Shown piece by piece: positions 6,552 to 16,667 of a stretch of DNA of 24,550 nt. The stretch comes from an uncultured Collinsella sp. Its GTDB lineage: Bacteria; Actinomycetota; Coriobacteriia; Coriobacteriales; Coriobacteriaceae. Where the stretch lies: NCBI GenBank assembly GCA_902494605.1, contig CABUUG010000012.1:1-24550 (forward strand), read 5' to 3'. Under the pieces are notes generated by a model, which ran no database searches, was not told where the DNA came from, and saw only the letters and a program-made list of their open reading frames with translations. Every line of letters starts with the position of its first letter. The first letter of the stretch is position 1. A program made the translations under genes and the position numbers.

Positions 6552-8204
6552 GTGGCGGGTAGATTGGGGCCTTCCTTGATTCGATGCGTTCTCTCGAGGT
6601 TCATCAGAGCAAAAGGGGCTTTCGTCTTCATTGCTATCACGGTGATTGGAACCGCTCTCTCCTATGCCATGCCATACGTGAACGGGAAATTCTTAGATTT
6701 TCTTCTCGGTAACCGCAGCGAAAGAGACGCCGTACTCTTCGCGCTCCTGGTTGCGTCAATAGGAGTTTTCTCCACCCTCTTTACTTATTTTGCAGGAACA
6801 CTTTCCATTCGCATAACCACGAGACTTTCCTTTGATCTTCTCAGGGAGGCCGTCTTGCGTTTTGAAAGAGACGATTACTTGGTGAGTCGGACCATCGATC
6901 CAGCCTATACAACGCAACGGATTATTTCCGACTCCAGCGTGGTCTCATCCTTCGTTTTGGCGAATTTTATCAGTGCGCCGCTGTCCATTGTAGCCATTCC
7001 CATCGTATTGCTTATCATATGGTCAATTGATTCAACTCTCGCGGTGTTTTCCATCATTCTCCTCATCGTGTATTTCTGTGTAATTACTGGGTTGAGGAAA
7101 CTTTTGTATAGGGTCACGTATGAGAAGAAAGAGGCGGACAGCGCCTTTTACGCCGCAATTGCATCGCAGCTTAATCAGATTCTCAACATTCAACTGACAT
7201 CTTCGTACGGCAAGAGCGAACAAGCGCTCGACGCTGGGTTTAAGAGCTATTTTCCCAAAGTTTTGCGCTCCGGAAAGCTATCATATTCTCTGACATCGCT
7301 CGATGGTCTTTTCGCAGCGTTGTTTCAAGCGGTGATACTTGTTGTTTCCGGAGTACGAATCATTAACGGAACTATGTCAATAGGCGAGTACACTATCATC
7401 GGTACATACTTCGCGGTTCTCTTTAAGACTTTGAAAAGTATGATGTCATTGTTCAAATCCTATCAAGATGCCAAAGCATCATGGGATAGGACGGCTATCG
7501 CGACGAGAGAAAAGGAGAGATCGGGGTGGAATCGGACCGATTTAGCTAAACTCGATGAAATAAATGACATTTCGGTATCTGATTTGGAATTCTCGGTTGC
7601 CCTTCCAGACGGATCTGTCCGAGAGGTCCTCGGCGGGTTTTCTTTCAAGTTTTCCGGTCCTGGTACATATTGCATAGTTGGGGAAAACGGAAGAGGCAAG
7701 ACGTCACTTCTTTACTTGATGCTCGGGCTATACTCATCGAAAGGCAAAGTAAAATACAACGGCGTGCCAATCGAAGAATGCGACTTGGATTACATACGTG
7801 CGAGAGAGATATCGTGCTGCCCACAGTCGTGCTTCGCGCCGGACGAAACGGTGAAAGAGCTGTTAGAGTATTTCGACACGCCCTTTTCTTCCTATCACCG
7901 GGGTGTAGATGGCCTACTTTCGCTGGAAAACAGCGTGAAGGAGTTGCTCGGGAAACGTTGCTCCGCGCTTTCGGGCGGTGAGCTGCGCCGAGTGTACTTA
8001 TGGTCGGCGATTTCACGCAAGTCGTCAGTTTTGGTACTCGACGAGCCCACGACTGGGTTAGACGCTGTAAGCCGCGCCGAGCTTGCGGCCTATGTTAAGC
8101 GCAACAAGCAAAGCCAGCTGATCATTGTTGTCTCTCACGATGACGAGATGGTCGGCGCGGTAGAAGGGGTAGTGGATTTAGGCAGCATGTACCAGGGTAA
8201 ATGA
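6552..8204 (+). CDS. ABC exporter, fused membrane and ATPase domains
   Basis: 550 residues. The N-terminal 310 or so contain about six hydrophobic spans of a type I exporter membrane domain. The ATPase has Walker A GENGRGKTS (about 377-385), a Q-loop CCPQS, signature LSGGELRRV (about 473), Walker B VLVLDEPTTGLD and H-loop VSHDDE. No N-terminal C39 peptidase is present, so it would not trim a leader itself. The start is uncertain: GTG 6552 is the first available after an in-frame TGA at 6543, and TTG 6576 is an alternative; neither has a strong ribosome binding site. It is AT-richer than the flanking core genes and convergent with the peptide operon. Export of the modified peptides, or self-protection, is the likely role, inferred from location. 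Confidence 0.9.
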   Translation: MAGRLGPSLIRCVLSRFIRAKGAFVFIAITVIGTALSYAMPYVNGKFLDFLLGNRSERDAVLFALLVASIGVFSTLFTYFAGTLSIRITTRLSFDLLREAVLRFERDDYLVSRTIDPAYTTQRIISDSSVVSSFVLANFISAPLSIVAIPIVLLIIWSIDSTLAVFSIILLIVYFCVITGLRKLLYRVTYEKKEADSAFYAAIASQLNQILNIQLTSSYGKSEQALDAGFKSYFPKVLRSGKLSYSLTSLDGLFAALFQAVILVVSGVRIINGTMSIGEYTIIGTYFAVLFKTLKSMMSLFKSYQDAKASWDRTAIATREKERSGWNRTDLAKLDEINDISVSDLEFSVALPDGSVREVLGGFSFKFSGPGTYCIVGENGRGKTSLLYLMLGLYSSKGKVKYNGVPIEECDLDYIRAREISCCPQSCFAPDETVKELLEYFDTPFSSYHRGVDGLLSLENSVKELLGKRCSALSGGELRRVYLWSAISRKSSVLVLDEPTTGLDAVSRAELAAYVKRNKQSQLIIVVSHDDEMVGAVEGVVDLGSMYQGK

Positions 8205-8575
8205 TGACAAGTGTAGTGCTACCCAACTGGCAGAGATAACAAAAAGGCGATGCAGATGCACGTAGCATTCAGGCGGTTCGGACTCGGTGCCTTCACGCCA
8301 TCGCAACGCTTTCAGATATAGTTCTCGTTCTCTTACTAAAGGAAACTTTAGTCTACGTCATCTTGTCGAGACAGAGGTGAAGCGAAGTGTTGTCGCGACG
8401 TATCTTATTCCAGGTGGCTCAGTATCAGCGTGAGAATCGCACCAAAGTGTACTTACGATTCTCGTGTCCCACGGACAACATGAGCTGAGCATTGAGGTTC
8501 CACCCTTTGCTGCAACTACACGGGGTTGGACGGCAATGAATATGCCGGGCCGCATACCACGCGCAGCGGGGGTCC
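8205..8575. other. Non-coding stretch between the ABC transporter and the transposase remnant
   Basis: No gene seen. It contains a hairpin GAGAATCG (8432-8439) with CGATTCTC (8456-8463), and an imperfect one around CTAAAGGAAACTTTAG (8336-8351). If the following fragment is IS110-type, this stretch would correspond to the element's left end, where IS110 elements encode their guide (bridge) RNA. I cannot identify such an RNA here. Confidence 0.4.
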
Positions 8576-8701
8576 ATGTCCCAGTATGTTGCCTACAGCA
8601 GCCTCGATGTCCACGCACACATCATCTCTGCCTTCGCGTTCAATCCATTTGCCGGAGAGTGCGAGGGTTGCCAGGCCGTAGAATTCGAGCCGAACAAATG
8701 A
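8576..8701 (+). pseudogene. N-terminal remnant of an IS110-type transposase
   Basis: 41 codons from ATG 8576 beginning MSQYVAYSSLDVHAHIIS and continuing AFAFNPFAGE. This matches the start of IS110-family DEDD recombinases, where a near-N-terminal Asp in a (L/V)DVH motif is the first catalytic residue. The frame stops at 8699 and nothing of the rest of a roughly 300-400 residue transposase is found, so the element is dead. It marks past mobile-element activity in the island. Confidence 0.6.
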
Positions 8702-8795
8702 AATGCGGTATCAGCGCATAGGATTAAACTGACGATTGCTTTGCACTGAGAATACGCTTGGAAAGCCGCTATGGGTGGCGGCCCGGGTTAAATAG

Positions 8796-8846
8796 AGAAG
8801 CCCGTCCGATCACTTTCATGTGGCGAACGGTCGGGCTTCTTATTCC
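8796..8846. terminator. Intrinsic terminator, probably bidirectional, ending the peptide operon
   Basis: AGAAGCCCG-T-CCG (8796-8808) pairs with CGG-T-CGGGCTTCT (8828-8840), 12 pairs with one mismatch and a 19-base loop. On the plus strand TATT follows; on the minus strand TCTATTT follows. It sits 60-100 bases beyond the stop of the minus-strand membrane peptide, where the operon should end. Confidence 0.75.
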
Positions 8847-8904
8847 ACTTGCCAATGCTCGGCTCATATTGGAAGAAAGCTACGCTAATGTTTGCGTGAC
8901 ACTC

Positions 8905-9012
8905 CTATTTTCTCCGAAGAAAGAATCGGATAATGAAGAATAGAATTAAAAAAGGTGCCAGATATAACGCAAGTATAAAGGCTAATCCAACGAGACCTTG
9001 CAATAATGGCAT
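8905..9012 (-). CDS. 35-residue single-span membrane peptide
   Basis: Read on the minus strand from ATG at 9012. GGGAGGAG lies just upstream with a short gap. The product starts MPLLQGLVGLAFILALYL, continues as an almost unbroken hydrophobic helix of about 28 residues, and ends RFFLRRK, so the basic C-terminus should stay inside the membrane. It follows the second precursor gene by 78 bases and precedes the operon terminator. Such tiny hydrophobic proteins at the end of bacteriocin-type operons sometimes give immunity or assist export; that role is inferred. There is no homology I can name. Confidence 0.6.
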   Translation of the reverse strand: MPLLQGLVGLAFILALYLAPFLILFFIIRFFLRRK

Positions 9013-9090
9013 AACTCCTCCCAGACACGAGATTTTGGTATTTGTTCCCATCTTATTCTGAATTGGACCAAATAGTTCCTAGCCACAAAA

Positions 9091-9270
9091 CTACTCGTCA
9101 ACTGGATCGCACCAATCTGCTGGCAAAACACAGCTTGATTCTTTATCGACATAGCACCAATCCGCAACAGGGCACTCGGCGATGTCGTAAAAATTGCATA
9201 TATCAACTCCAAGACAACAAGGCTCAACGGGAGGATGTTCATTTGAACCAACAGGATGGATATGCTTCAT
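9091..9270 (-). CDS. Ranthipeptide-like precursor peptide 2 (Cys/Asp pattern)
   Basis: 59 residues from ATG at 9270, with GAGGAG five bases upstream. The leader starts MKHIHPVGSNEHPPVEP, sharing KHIHP with the neighbouring peptide. The core has Cys at 18, 19, 25, 33, 39, 47 and 54. Six of these are followed by an Asp: C19-D23, C25-D29, C33-D37 and C54-D58 are Cys-x3-Asp, C39-D42 is Cys-x2-Asp and C47-D52 is Cys-x4-Asp. In the PapA/PapB (freyrasin) system the SPASM enzyme links each Cys sulfur to the beta carbon of the Asp in Cys-x3-Asp. By analogy this peptide would carry up to six thioether rings. The extra C18 is unexplained. It is 30 bases downstream of peptide 1. The product and its activity are unknown. 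Confidence 0.85.
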   Translation of the reverse strand: MKHIHPVGSNEHPPVEPCCLGVDICNFYDIAECPVADWCYVDKESSCVLPADWCDPVDE

Positions 9271-9300
9271 AACAGCTCCTCACCTTAATCCAATTAGAGA

Positions 9301-9504
9301 CTACGTTTGATCAATGCCACAGTGATCTACAACGCAGATGCTGCCGCCATCCATGTCATAGTCGCAGTAATCGTATGCACCACAGCCATCTGCTTTATCA
9401 TAAACAGTACAGATGTCAGTAATGCCCAAGAGGCAGTCAAAAGACATCGGCTTCACGCCTGCCTCGTCGCCACTTCCTGGATTAATCGGATGAATATGCT
9501 TCAC
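9301..9504 (-). CDS. Ranthipeptide-like precursor peptide 1 (Cys/Asp pattern, GTG start)
   Basis: 67 residues from GTG at 9504, chosen because AAAGGGAGG stands five bases upstream; an upstream in-frame start would add unrelated residues and lacks such a site. The leader begins (M)KHIHPINPGSGDEAG. The core has Cys at 24, 32, 41, 47, 57 and 62, each followed by an Asp that aligns with peptide 2: D30, D36, D45, D50, D60 and D65. Spacings are x5, x3, x3, x2, x2, x2. There is no double-Gly site, so where the leader is cut, if it is, cannot be read. It is the first peptide gene after the radical SAM gene on the same strand. Two related but clearly different precursors suggest one maturase makes two products. 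Confidence 0.87.
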   Translation of the reverse strand: MKHIHPINPGSGDEAGVKPMSFDCLLGITDICTVYDKADGCGAYDYCDYDMDGGSICVVDHCGIDQT

Positions 9505-9542
9505 GACTACCTCCCTTTGAGTGCAGAAAAACCTCAATATTG

Positions 9543-9571
9543 TGTATAACAAACCAAGATGTCTAGTTCAC
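9543..9571 (-). promoter_or_regulatory. Possible internal promoter before the precursor genes
   Basis: On the minus strand TATACA (9548-9543) lies 17 bases after GTGAAC (9571-9566), placing a transcript start about 30 bases before the peptide 1 start codon. The -10 is fair and the -35 weak. It would let precursors be made in excess over the maturase, which is common in RiPP operons. The 170-base gap between maturase stop and peptide 1 fits an internal promoter. Confidence 0.3.
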
Positions 9572-9673
9572 CATATTTCTAGAATGGTTTCGGCGAACGT
9601 AGCAATAAGCTTCGCAGACGGTAATCAGAAGAACGAACACCTCCACAATGGTGACAGCAATGCGCTGAACCGC

Positions 9674-11032
9674 TTATTCCGATACAGTAGCTTCTCGTTG
9701 ATTTTTCTCCTGCGAAGATGAGTGGCGGGAAATAAGGTCAAAAGCTATCTCGTAGCACATTTTTCTATATTCACATGATGCAGGGTGTAGACTCTTGGGC
9801 AAGTAGCCGTGCTCGTCTGCAGCCTCCCAGCTACAGCCCCCACCACAGAAAGACCGAGCCCAACAGTCCGTACAGTCAATTCTTTTTTCGACACCCTGAC
9901 TCCAGTTTTCAATATACCTAGTTTCGTCAATTCCGGTGACGATGTTGCCCATTTTGAATCGCATCATCCCGACAAACCTGTGACAGGGGTATACGTCCCC
10001 TTCGGGAGTCACGGAAATAAAACGCCTGCCAGCCCCGCATCCGACAAAGGCGATCCTGTTGCTCATAATCAAATCAACTGCAGTTTTCAATGTTCTAAAC
10101 AAGGGCTTTTCCCCTTGATCAATCTGTTTGAGATATTGATCCGCCAAATCTATTAGGCCCGCCCTGATTTTGTTTAATGAGTGTTCGTCGAGTTTGATAT
10201 TCTCATCGAATGAGCTCACGGGCGAGAAGTAAATCCTTCTGAAGCCCATCTCTTTAAACTGAAGATAGTCTTCAACGAGGTTACAGTTATTATTTGTTAA
10301 GGTCGCTCTTGCGCCGAAGGGGAACGACTCGGAAAAACGACGAACGTTTTTGTCGATATCGGAGAAAGAGCCGCCTCCCGTCTTGTACGGGCGCGATGCA
10401 TCGTGCTTGCATCCTGTACCATCGAGACTAATCAGAACAGAAAACCCGTGCTCCTTGAAAGAATTCACAGCAGTGTCATTCAAAAGCGTTCCGTTGGTCG
10501 TAATAGAATAGGTAAAGTTTCTATTGGGGTATATTCTTTTTGAATAGTCGACCGTTTTCCATATCAGCGGCTCGTTAATCATGGGTTCCCCACCAAAAAA
10601 GACGATCGCAAGCGTTTCGTTTTCCGATGAACTTGCGACGAGGTAGTCGACCGCCTTGAAGGCTATCTCGTCTGTCATCAGCAGAGGAGACGTTCCATAA
10701 TCTCTTTTACCGGCAAAACAGTAACTACAACCAAGGTTGCATGCATGTGAAACGTGGAGTTCGATGGATCTAAGTTTTCGAGGCGTGTCTTTTGTTAAGA
10801 AAGTCCGCTCAGACAATCGTTGATACTCATCAATGTCGTCTTCAAGTTCTGCTATGGTCGTTTGGTCGTAGCCTTTCGCAGCAAGTGACTTTGTTAGCAA
10901 CTTCGAGTTGACCGTTCTTCCCGATGCTTCAAATATGCGAAGCGCATCTTCTGATGCTTGGTCAACCTGAAAGCAATTGCGAGTGACCTCATCGAAGCAG
11001 TAACGACGATCACTTACTGAGAAAAAATGCAT
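9674..11032 (-). CDS. Radical SAM/SPASM peptide maturase (PapB/QhpD-like)
   Basis: 452 residues from ATG at 11032, chosen because GAGGA stands about five bases upstream; a GTG at 11062 would add ten residues. Residues about 1-80 look like a RiPP recognition (PqqD-like) domain that would bind the precursor leader. The radical SAM core has CNLGCSYC (C98, C102, C105) and FFGGEP (145-150). The SPASM region has C332-x17-C350, then C387-x2-C390-x5-C396-x3-C400 and a later C420 and C426, complete for two auxiliary iron-sulfur clusters. Together with downstream Cys/Asp precursors, the expected reaction is Cys-to-Asp thioether formation as in PapB. The reaction is inferred, not shown. It is the first gene of the minus-strand operon. 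Confidence 0.92.
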   Translation of the reverse strand: MHFFSVSDRRYCFDEVTRNCFQVDQASEDALRIFEASGRTVNSKLLTKSLAAKGYDQTTIAELEDDIDEYQRLSERTFLTKDTPRKLRSIELHVSHACNLGCSYCFAGKRDYGTSPLLMTDEIAFKAVDYLVASSSENETLAIVFFGGEPMINEPLIWKTVDYSKRIYPNRNFTYSITTNGTLLNDTAVNSFKEHGFSVLISLDGTGCKHDASRPYKTGGGSFSDIDKNVRRFSESFPFGARATLTNNNCNLVEDYLQFKEMGFRRIYFSPVSSFDENIKLDEHSLNKIRAGLIDLADQYLKQIDQGEKPLFRTLKTAVDLIMSNRIAFVGCGAGRRFISVTPEGDVYPCHRFVGMMRFKMGNIVTGIDETRYIENWSQGVEKRIDCTDCWARSFCGGGCSWEAADEHGYLPKSLHPASCEYRKMCYEIAFDLISRHSSSQEKNQREATVSE

Positions 11033-11599
11033 ACGTTCCTCAATTTCATGCTGGACTGGCACTAACCTTGTTTATTGTTGCGCAGCTATAAAAAACCACC
11101 AGCGGGGATTCGGTGTGCGGCCCAATCGGACTCCCAAAAGGTTCTATTTGAGACTGGCAAGCTTTGTGTTGTTGGCACTTCGATAGCGCTCTTTATTCCA
11201 ACATGGAGCCTCGCAGTTTGAGTCGACTTGCCTCTGGAAGGTCCGATCTTAACTTGATTTAGGATGAAAACAGATTACAGGCGCGCTCCTCTAGAAAGAA
11301 AGGAAACCAATCGCCGCCTTTCACCAGGAAAGTTTTTATAGCCCACCTCGAGCAAAATGAAAGATGCGAGAGCGATTGGGGAACAACGCGAATCTCCCCT
11401 TTTGGGTGGGAGCGAGCCTTCAGCCACCGGCGAACGACTCGCCCTGGTCAGAATCTGGAAGTGGTGCCGGGCCGCTTGGGCCTCCCCGGTGACTTCGTGG
11501 GGCTTACCTGCCTGACGTCGAGGAGTACATCCGCAAGATTCGTTCCCTATGCCGTTTGCTCTCACGCCCGCCTTAGTTCCAAGTCGGGCGAGCCGCCGC
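11033..11599. other. Non-coding boundary between maturase and right FHA repeat
   Basis: About 570 bases. The part near the maturase (11033-11160) should hold its promoter; on the minus strand TTTTTTATAGC is a -10-like run, but no clear -35 was found. Bases 11343-11600 become GC-rich again. Plus-strand frames there give short open stretches, including one reading GAYLPDVEEYIRKIRSLCRLL to a stop near 11575, that look like broken coding sequence. I could not name the source. Confidence 0.45.
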
Positions 11600-12022
11600 G
11601 CTCATGCGACCCGTGGCGGCGACACGTCGACGCCGCGCTCGCTGAGCACATCTTCGGTCGCGGGCGAGCACGAGGTCGCGCCGGCGCATCCGCTGGGACT
11701 GCTGTGCGTGCAAAACGGCTACGTGGTGAGCGTCCCGCGCTGGATTCAGCCGAGTGAGGAAGGCGTTGAGATCGGCGCGCTGGCAACGGGGGAGGGCGGC
11801 ATCACCGACGACGTCTCGGCCCGCCATGCCCATATCTGGTGCGACGAGTCTGGCGCATGGTTTGTCGAGGACCTGTCGTCCACTAACGGCACCGTGGTGG
11901 TAAACGGGGCCACGAGTGTGTGTATTCAAGTAGAGCCCGGCCGCTCCGCCCAGCTCAACCCCGGCGACGAGCTCAAACTCGGCGAATCCACCACCTACGC
12001 CATCCTGCTCGGCGCCCTCTAG
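11600..12022 (+). pseudogene. Truncated second copy of the FHA-domain gene
   Basis: 141 codons matching residues about 170-312 of the FHA protein at 4348, with the same C-terminal GAL and the same stop context. The FHA blocks (VEIGAL, VSARHAHI, LSSTNGTVVVNG) are intact but the N-terminal 170 residues are absent. The frame is open back to ATG 11549, giving 157 residues, but the added residues are unrelated and no ribosome binding site precedes them. So it is probably not expressed, although a free-standing FHA domain cannot be excluded. It has lost three residues (VGD) compared with the intact copy. Confidence 0.85.
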
Positions 12023-12054
12023 CCGGCAGTTAGGGACGTTCCTTTCCTGCCGGT
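12022..12054. repeat. Short palindromic intergenic repeat, copy 2
   Basis: CCGGCAG (12023-12029) pairs with CTGCCGG (12047-12053) around TTAGGGACGTTCCTTTC. It is followed by TACTTGGGGAC, as in copy 1. Confidence 0.7.
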
Positions 12055-12186
12055 ACTTGGGGACACTCCTTGGCGCGTCAGAGCCAGTCGTCCGGGGATG
12101 GAGGGACCATTCTGGCCTTTGGCGGTCACCCGAGGTAAACCTTTACCGCCCGCCTATATTTGTCGAAATTACACTTAACGGCGGGG

Positions 12187-12192
12187 TACAAT
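12187..12192 (+). promoter_or_regulatory. Possible -10 element of nifJ
   Basis: TACAAT is a near-consensus -10, in an AT-rich patch right after the repeat. The best -35 candidate 18 bases upstream (TCGAAA) is poor. If used, it gives a leader of about 275 bases. Confidence 0.35.
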
Positions 12193-12473
12193 AAACCCGC
12201 ATGCGGATTTCCGTTGCGGGCGCTTCCCATCGCCGGGGCGTGCCCGGGAGCATCCGGCATGCGGCCTTTGCGGCGCTCGGTCATGTGCAAGACGGGCGGT
12301 CGGGTCTGTGGGGCGCATCAGCTGGCCCTCGCCTCGGCATGTCTTCTCTCCACGCCACGTACCTGCTGCTGAGCCTGCCTGCCAGATGATTGGAAGCAAC
12401 AGCGTAAATCCCATCACGCCAACATCCCGGCGATCGCCGGGGCCTGTATACCTATATGAGAGGAGAGGGGTAT
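12193..12473 (+). other. Long GC-rich leader upstream of nifJ
   Basis: No gene seen. CCGCATGC-GGAT (12197-12208) can pair with ATCC-GGCATGCGG (about 12251-12263), enclosing smaller GGGC/GCCC stems, and a perfect 16-base palindrome CCCGGCGATCGCCGGG lies just before the ribosome binding site. The stretch looks structured. No known riboswitch was recognised. Confidence 0.4.
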
Positions 12474-16013
<3,540 letters not shown>

Positions 16014-16023
16014 GTCTCCCACC

Positions 16024-16148
16024 GCAGGATCTGAGGGCTGACCTTCGCGGACGCCCTCGGACATGAAAGAACCCCCGCTGCGCACTACGTGCGGCGGGGG
16101 TTCTTTCGTCCTGCGGAGTGTCCGCGAAGGTCAGCCCTCAGATCCTGC
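16024..16148. terminator. Giant composite hairpin ending nifJ
   Basis: The outer arms 16024-16052 and 16120-16148 are perfect reverse complements over 29 bases. Inside them, 16065-16078 and 16094-16107 form a perfect 14-pair stem (GAAAGAACCCCCGC) capped by CGCAC-TAC-GTGCG. The inner stem followed by TTCTTTC is a normal intrinsic terminator. The outer arms make the whole structure about 125 bases long, far more than termination needs. It begins 10 bases after the nifJ stop. Confidence 0.85.
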
Positions 16149-16594
16149 TACGACTACGTCCTCGGATTGCGTGGGCGGATGAAGGACGTAGTTGGCGGGT
16201 ATTCCGTCCCTTTCGCTGTTTCGCGGCTTTGCCGCGAAACCTCGCGCCACTTTGGGGATGGATGGGGGACTTGGCTGTTGCCGCCTTTTCGGAGCTCTTC
16301 TTTATTCCTTATGCTGGACGAAAAGCCCCTTGTTTTTGCAGGGGTGCATACTCGACTTATATGTGCATAGAATCTCGTATAGTGCGAGTAAGATATTGCG
16401 CTGTCCGTTTTGTGTTTAGCAGAGATGTAGTTTGCATAATCCGACATAATCCTCGCTGCATTTAAATAAAGTTGCACGTAAATGGCGTAGATATGTCTGA
16501 GCTGGTGTTCTGTACGCTGAGCGGACAAAAACGACCGTTCACCGTTCCGCTATTTTCAAAATGAATAAAATGAGCGATAAAGAGAATATAAACC
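16149..16594. other. Intergenic region between nifJ and carbamate kinase
   Basis: No gene supported. It contains ACTACGTCC (16152-16160) repeated inverted at 16185-16193, and a perfect ten-pair hairpin GTTTCGCGGC-TTT-GCCGCGAAAC (16218-16240). A CCCCT/AGGGG hairpin lies near 16327-16346. The second half is AT-rich and should hold the carbamate kinase promoter. Confidence 0.5.
16432..16450. promoter_or_regulatory. TTGCATAAT motif upstream of carbamate kinase
   Basis: TTGCATAATCCGAC (16432-16445) matches TTGCATAATTCGAC upstream of ybaB (236-249) at 13 of 14 positions and is followed by another CATAAT. A shared regulator or shared promoter type is possible. An arginine-repressor-like site would suit this gene, but I cannot confirm the match. 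Confidence 0.3.
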
Positions 16595-16632
16595 TTAATA
16601 AACTCGCGTATCGCACGGACGCGGGTTATTAA
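16595..16632 (+). promoter_or_regulatory. Hairpin just upstream of carbamate kinase
   Basis: TTAATAAACTCGCGT (16595-16609) pairs with ACGCGGGTTATTAA (16619-16632): 14 pairs including one G-U, one bulged A and a nine-base loop. It ends 35 bases before the start codon. The AT-rich outer arms could be an operator; the whole could be a leader hairpin. Confidence 0.4.
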
Positions 16633-16667
16633 TGGGTTGTAGGCCTTTTACAGAAAGGATTCCAGCA

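Larger units (their letters stand above)
11600..12128 (+). repeat. Right direct repeat flanking the island
   Basis: Counterpart of 4855-5392: the FHA 3' coding part plus 106 bases of tail that includes the palindromic GCCGGCAG element. Similarity starts abruptly at the codons for AHAT and ends at GGCGGTCA. Beyond this point the sequence leads into the nifJ leader. Confidence 0.9.

Noticed and set aside
6288..6640. CRISPR-like or phage-attachment interpretation of the inverted repeat region
   Set aside because: There is only one inverted repeat, no evenly spaced direct repeats, no cas genes and no integrase or tRNA in the window.
8982..9251. 89-residue minus-strand frame overlapping precursor 2 and the membrane peptide
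   Set aside because: It is out of frame with both, lacks a good ribosome binding site and has no conserved pattern; the Cys/Asp frame is far better supported.
9560..9673. Minus-strand hydrophobic frame right after the maturase stop (VEVFVLLITVCEAYCYV...)
   Set aside because: It looks like a small membrane peptide, but it is in frame with the maturase stop and has no ATG or supported start, nor a well-placed ribosome binding site. It might be readthrough or chance.
11275..11565. Minus-strand 96-codon frame between maturase and right repeat
   Set aside because: No recognisable family, unusual composition for either island or core, and it overlaps other broken-looking plus-strand frames; more likely remnant or chance.
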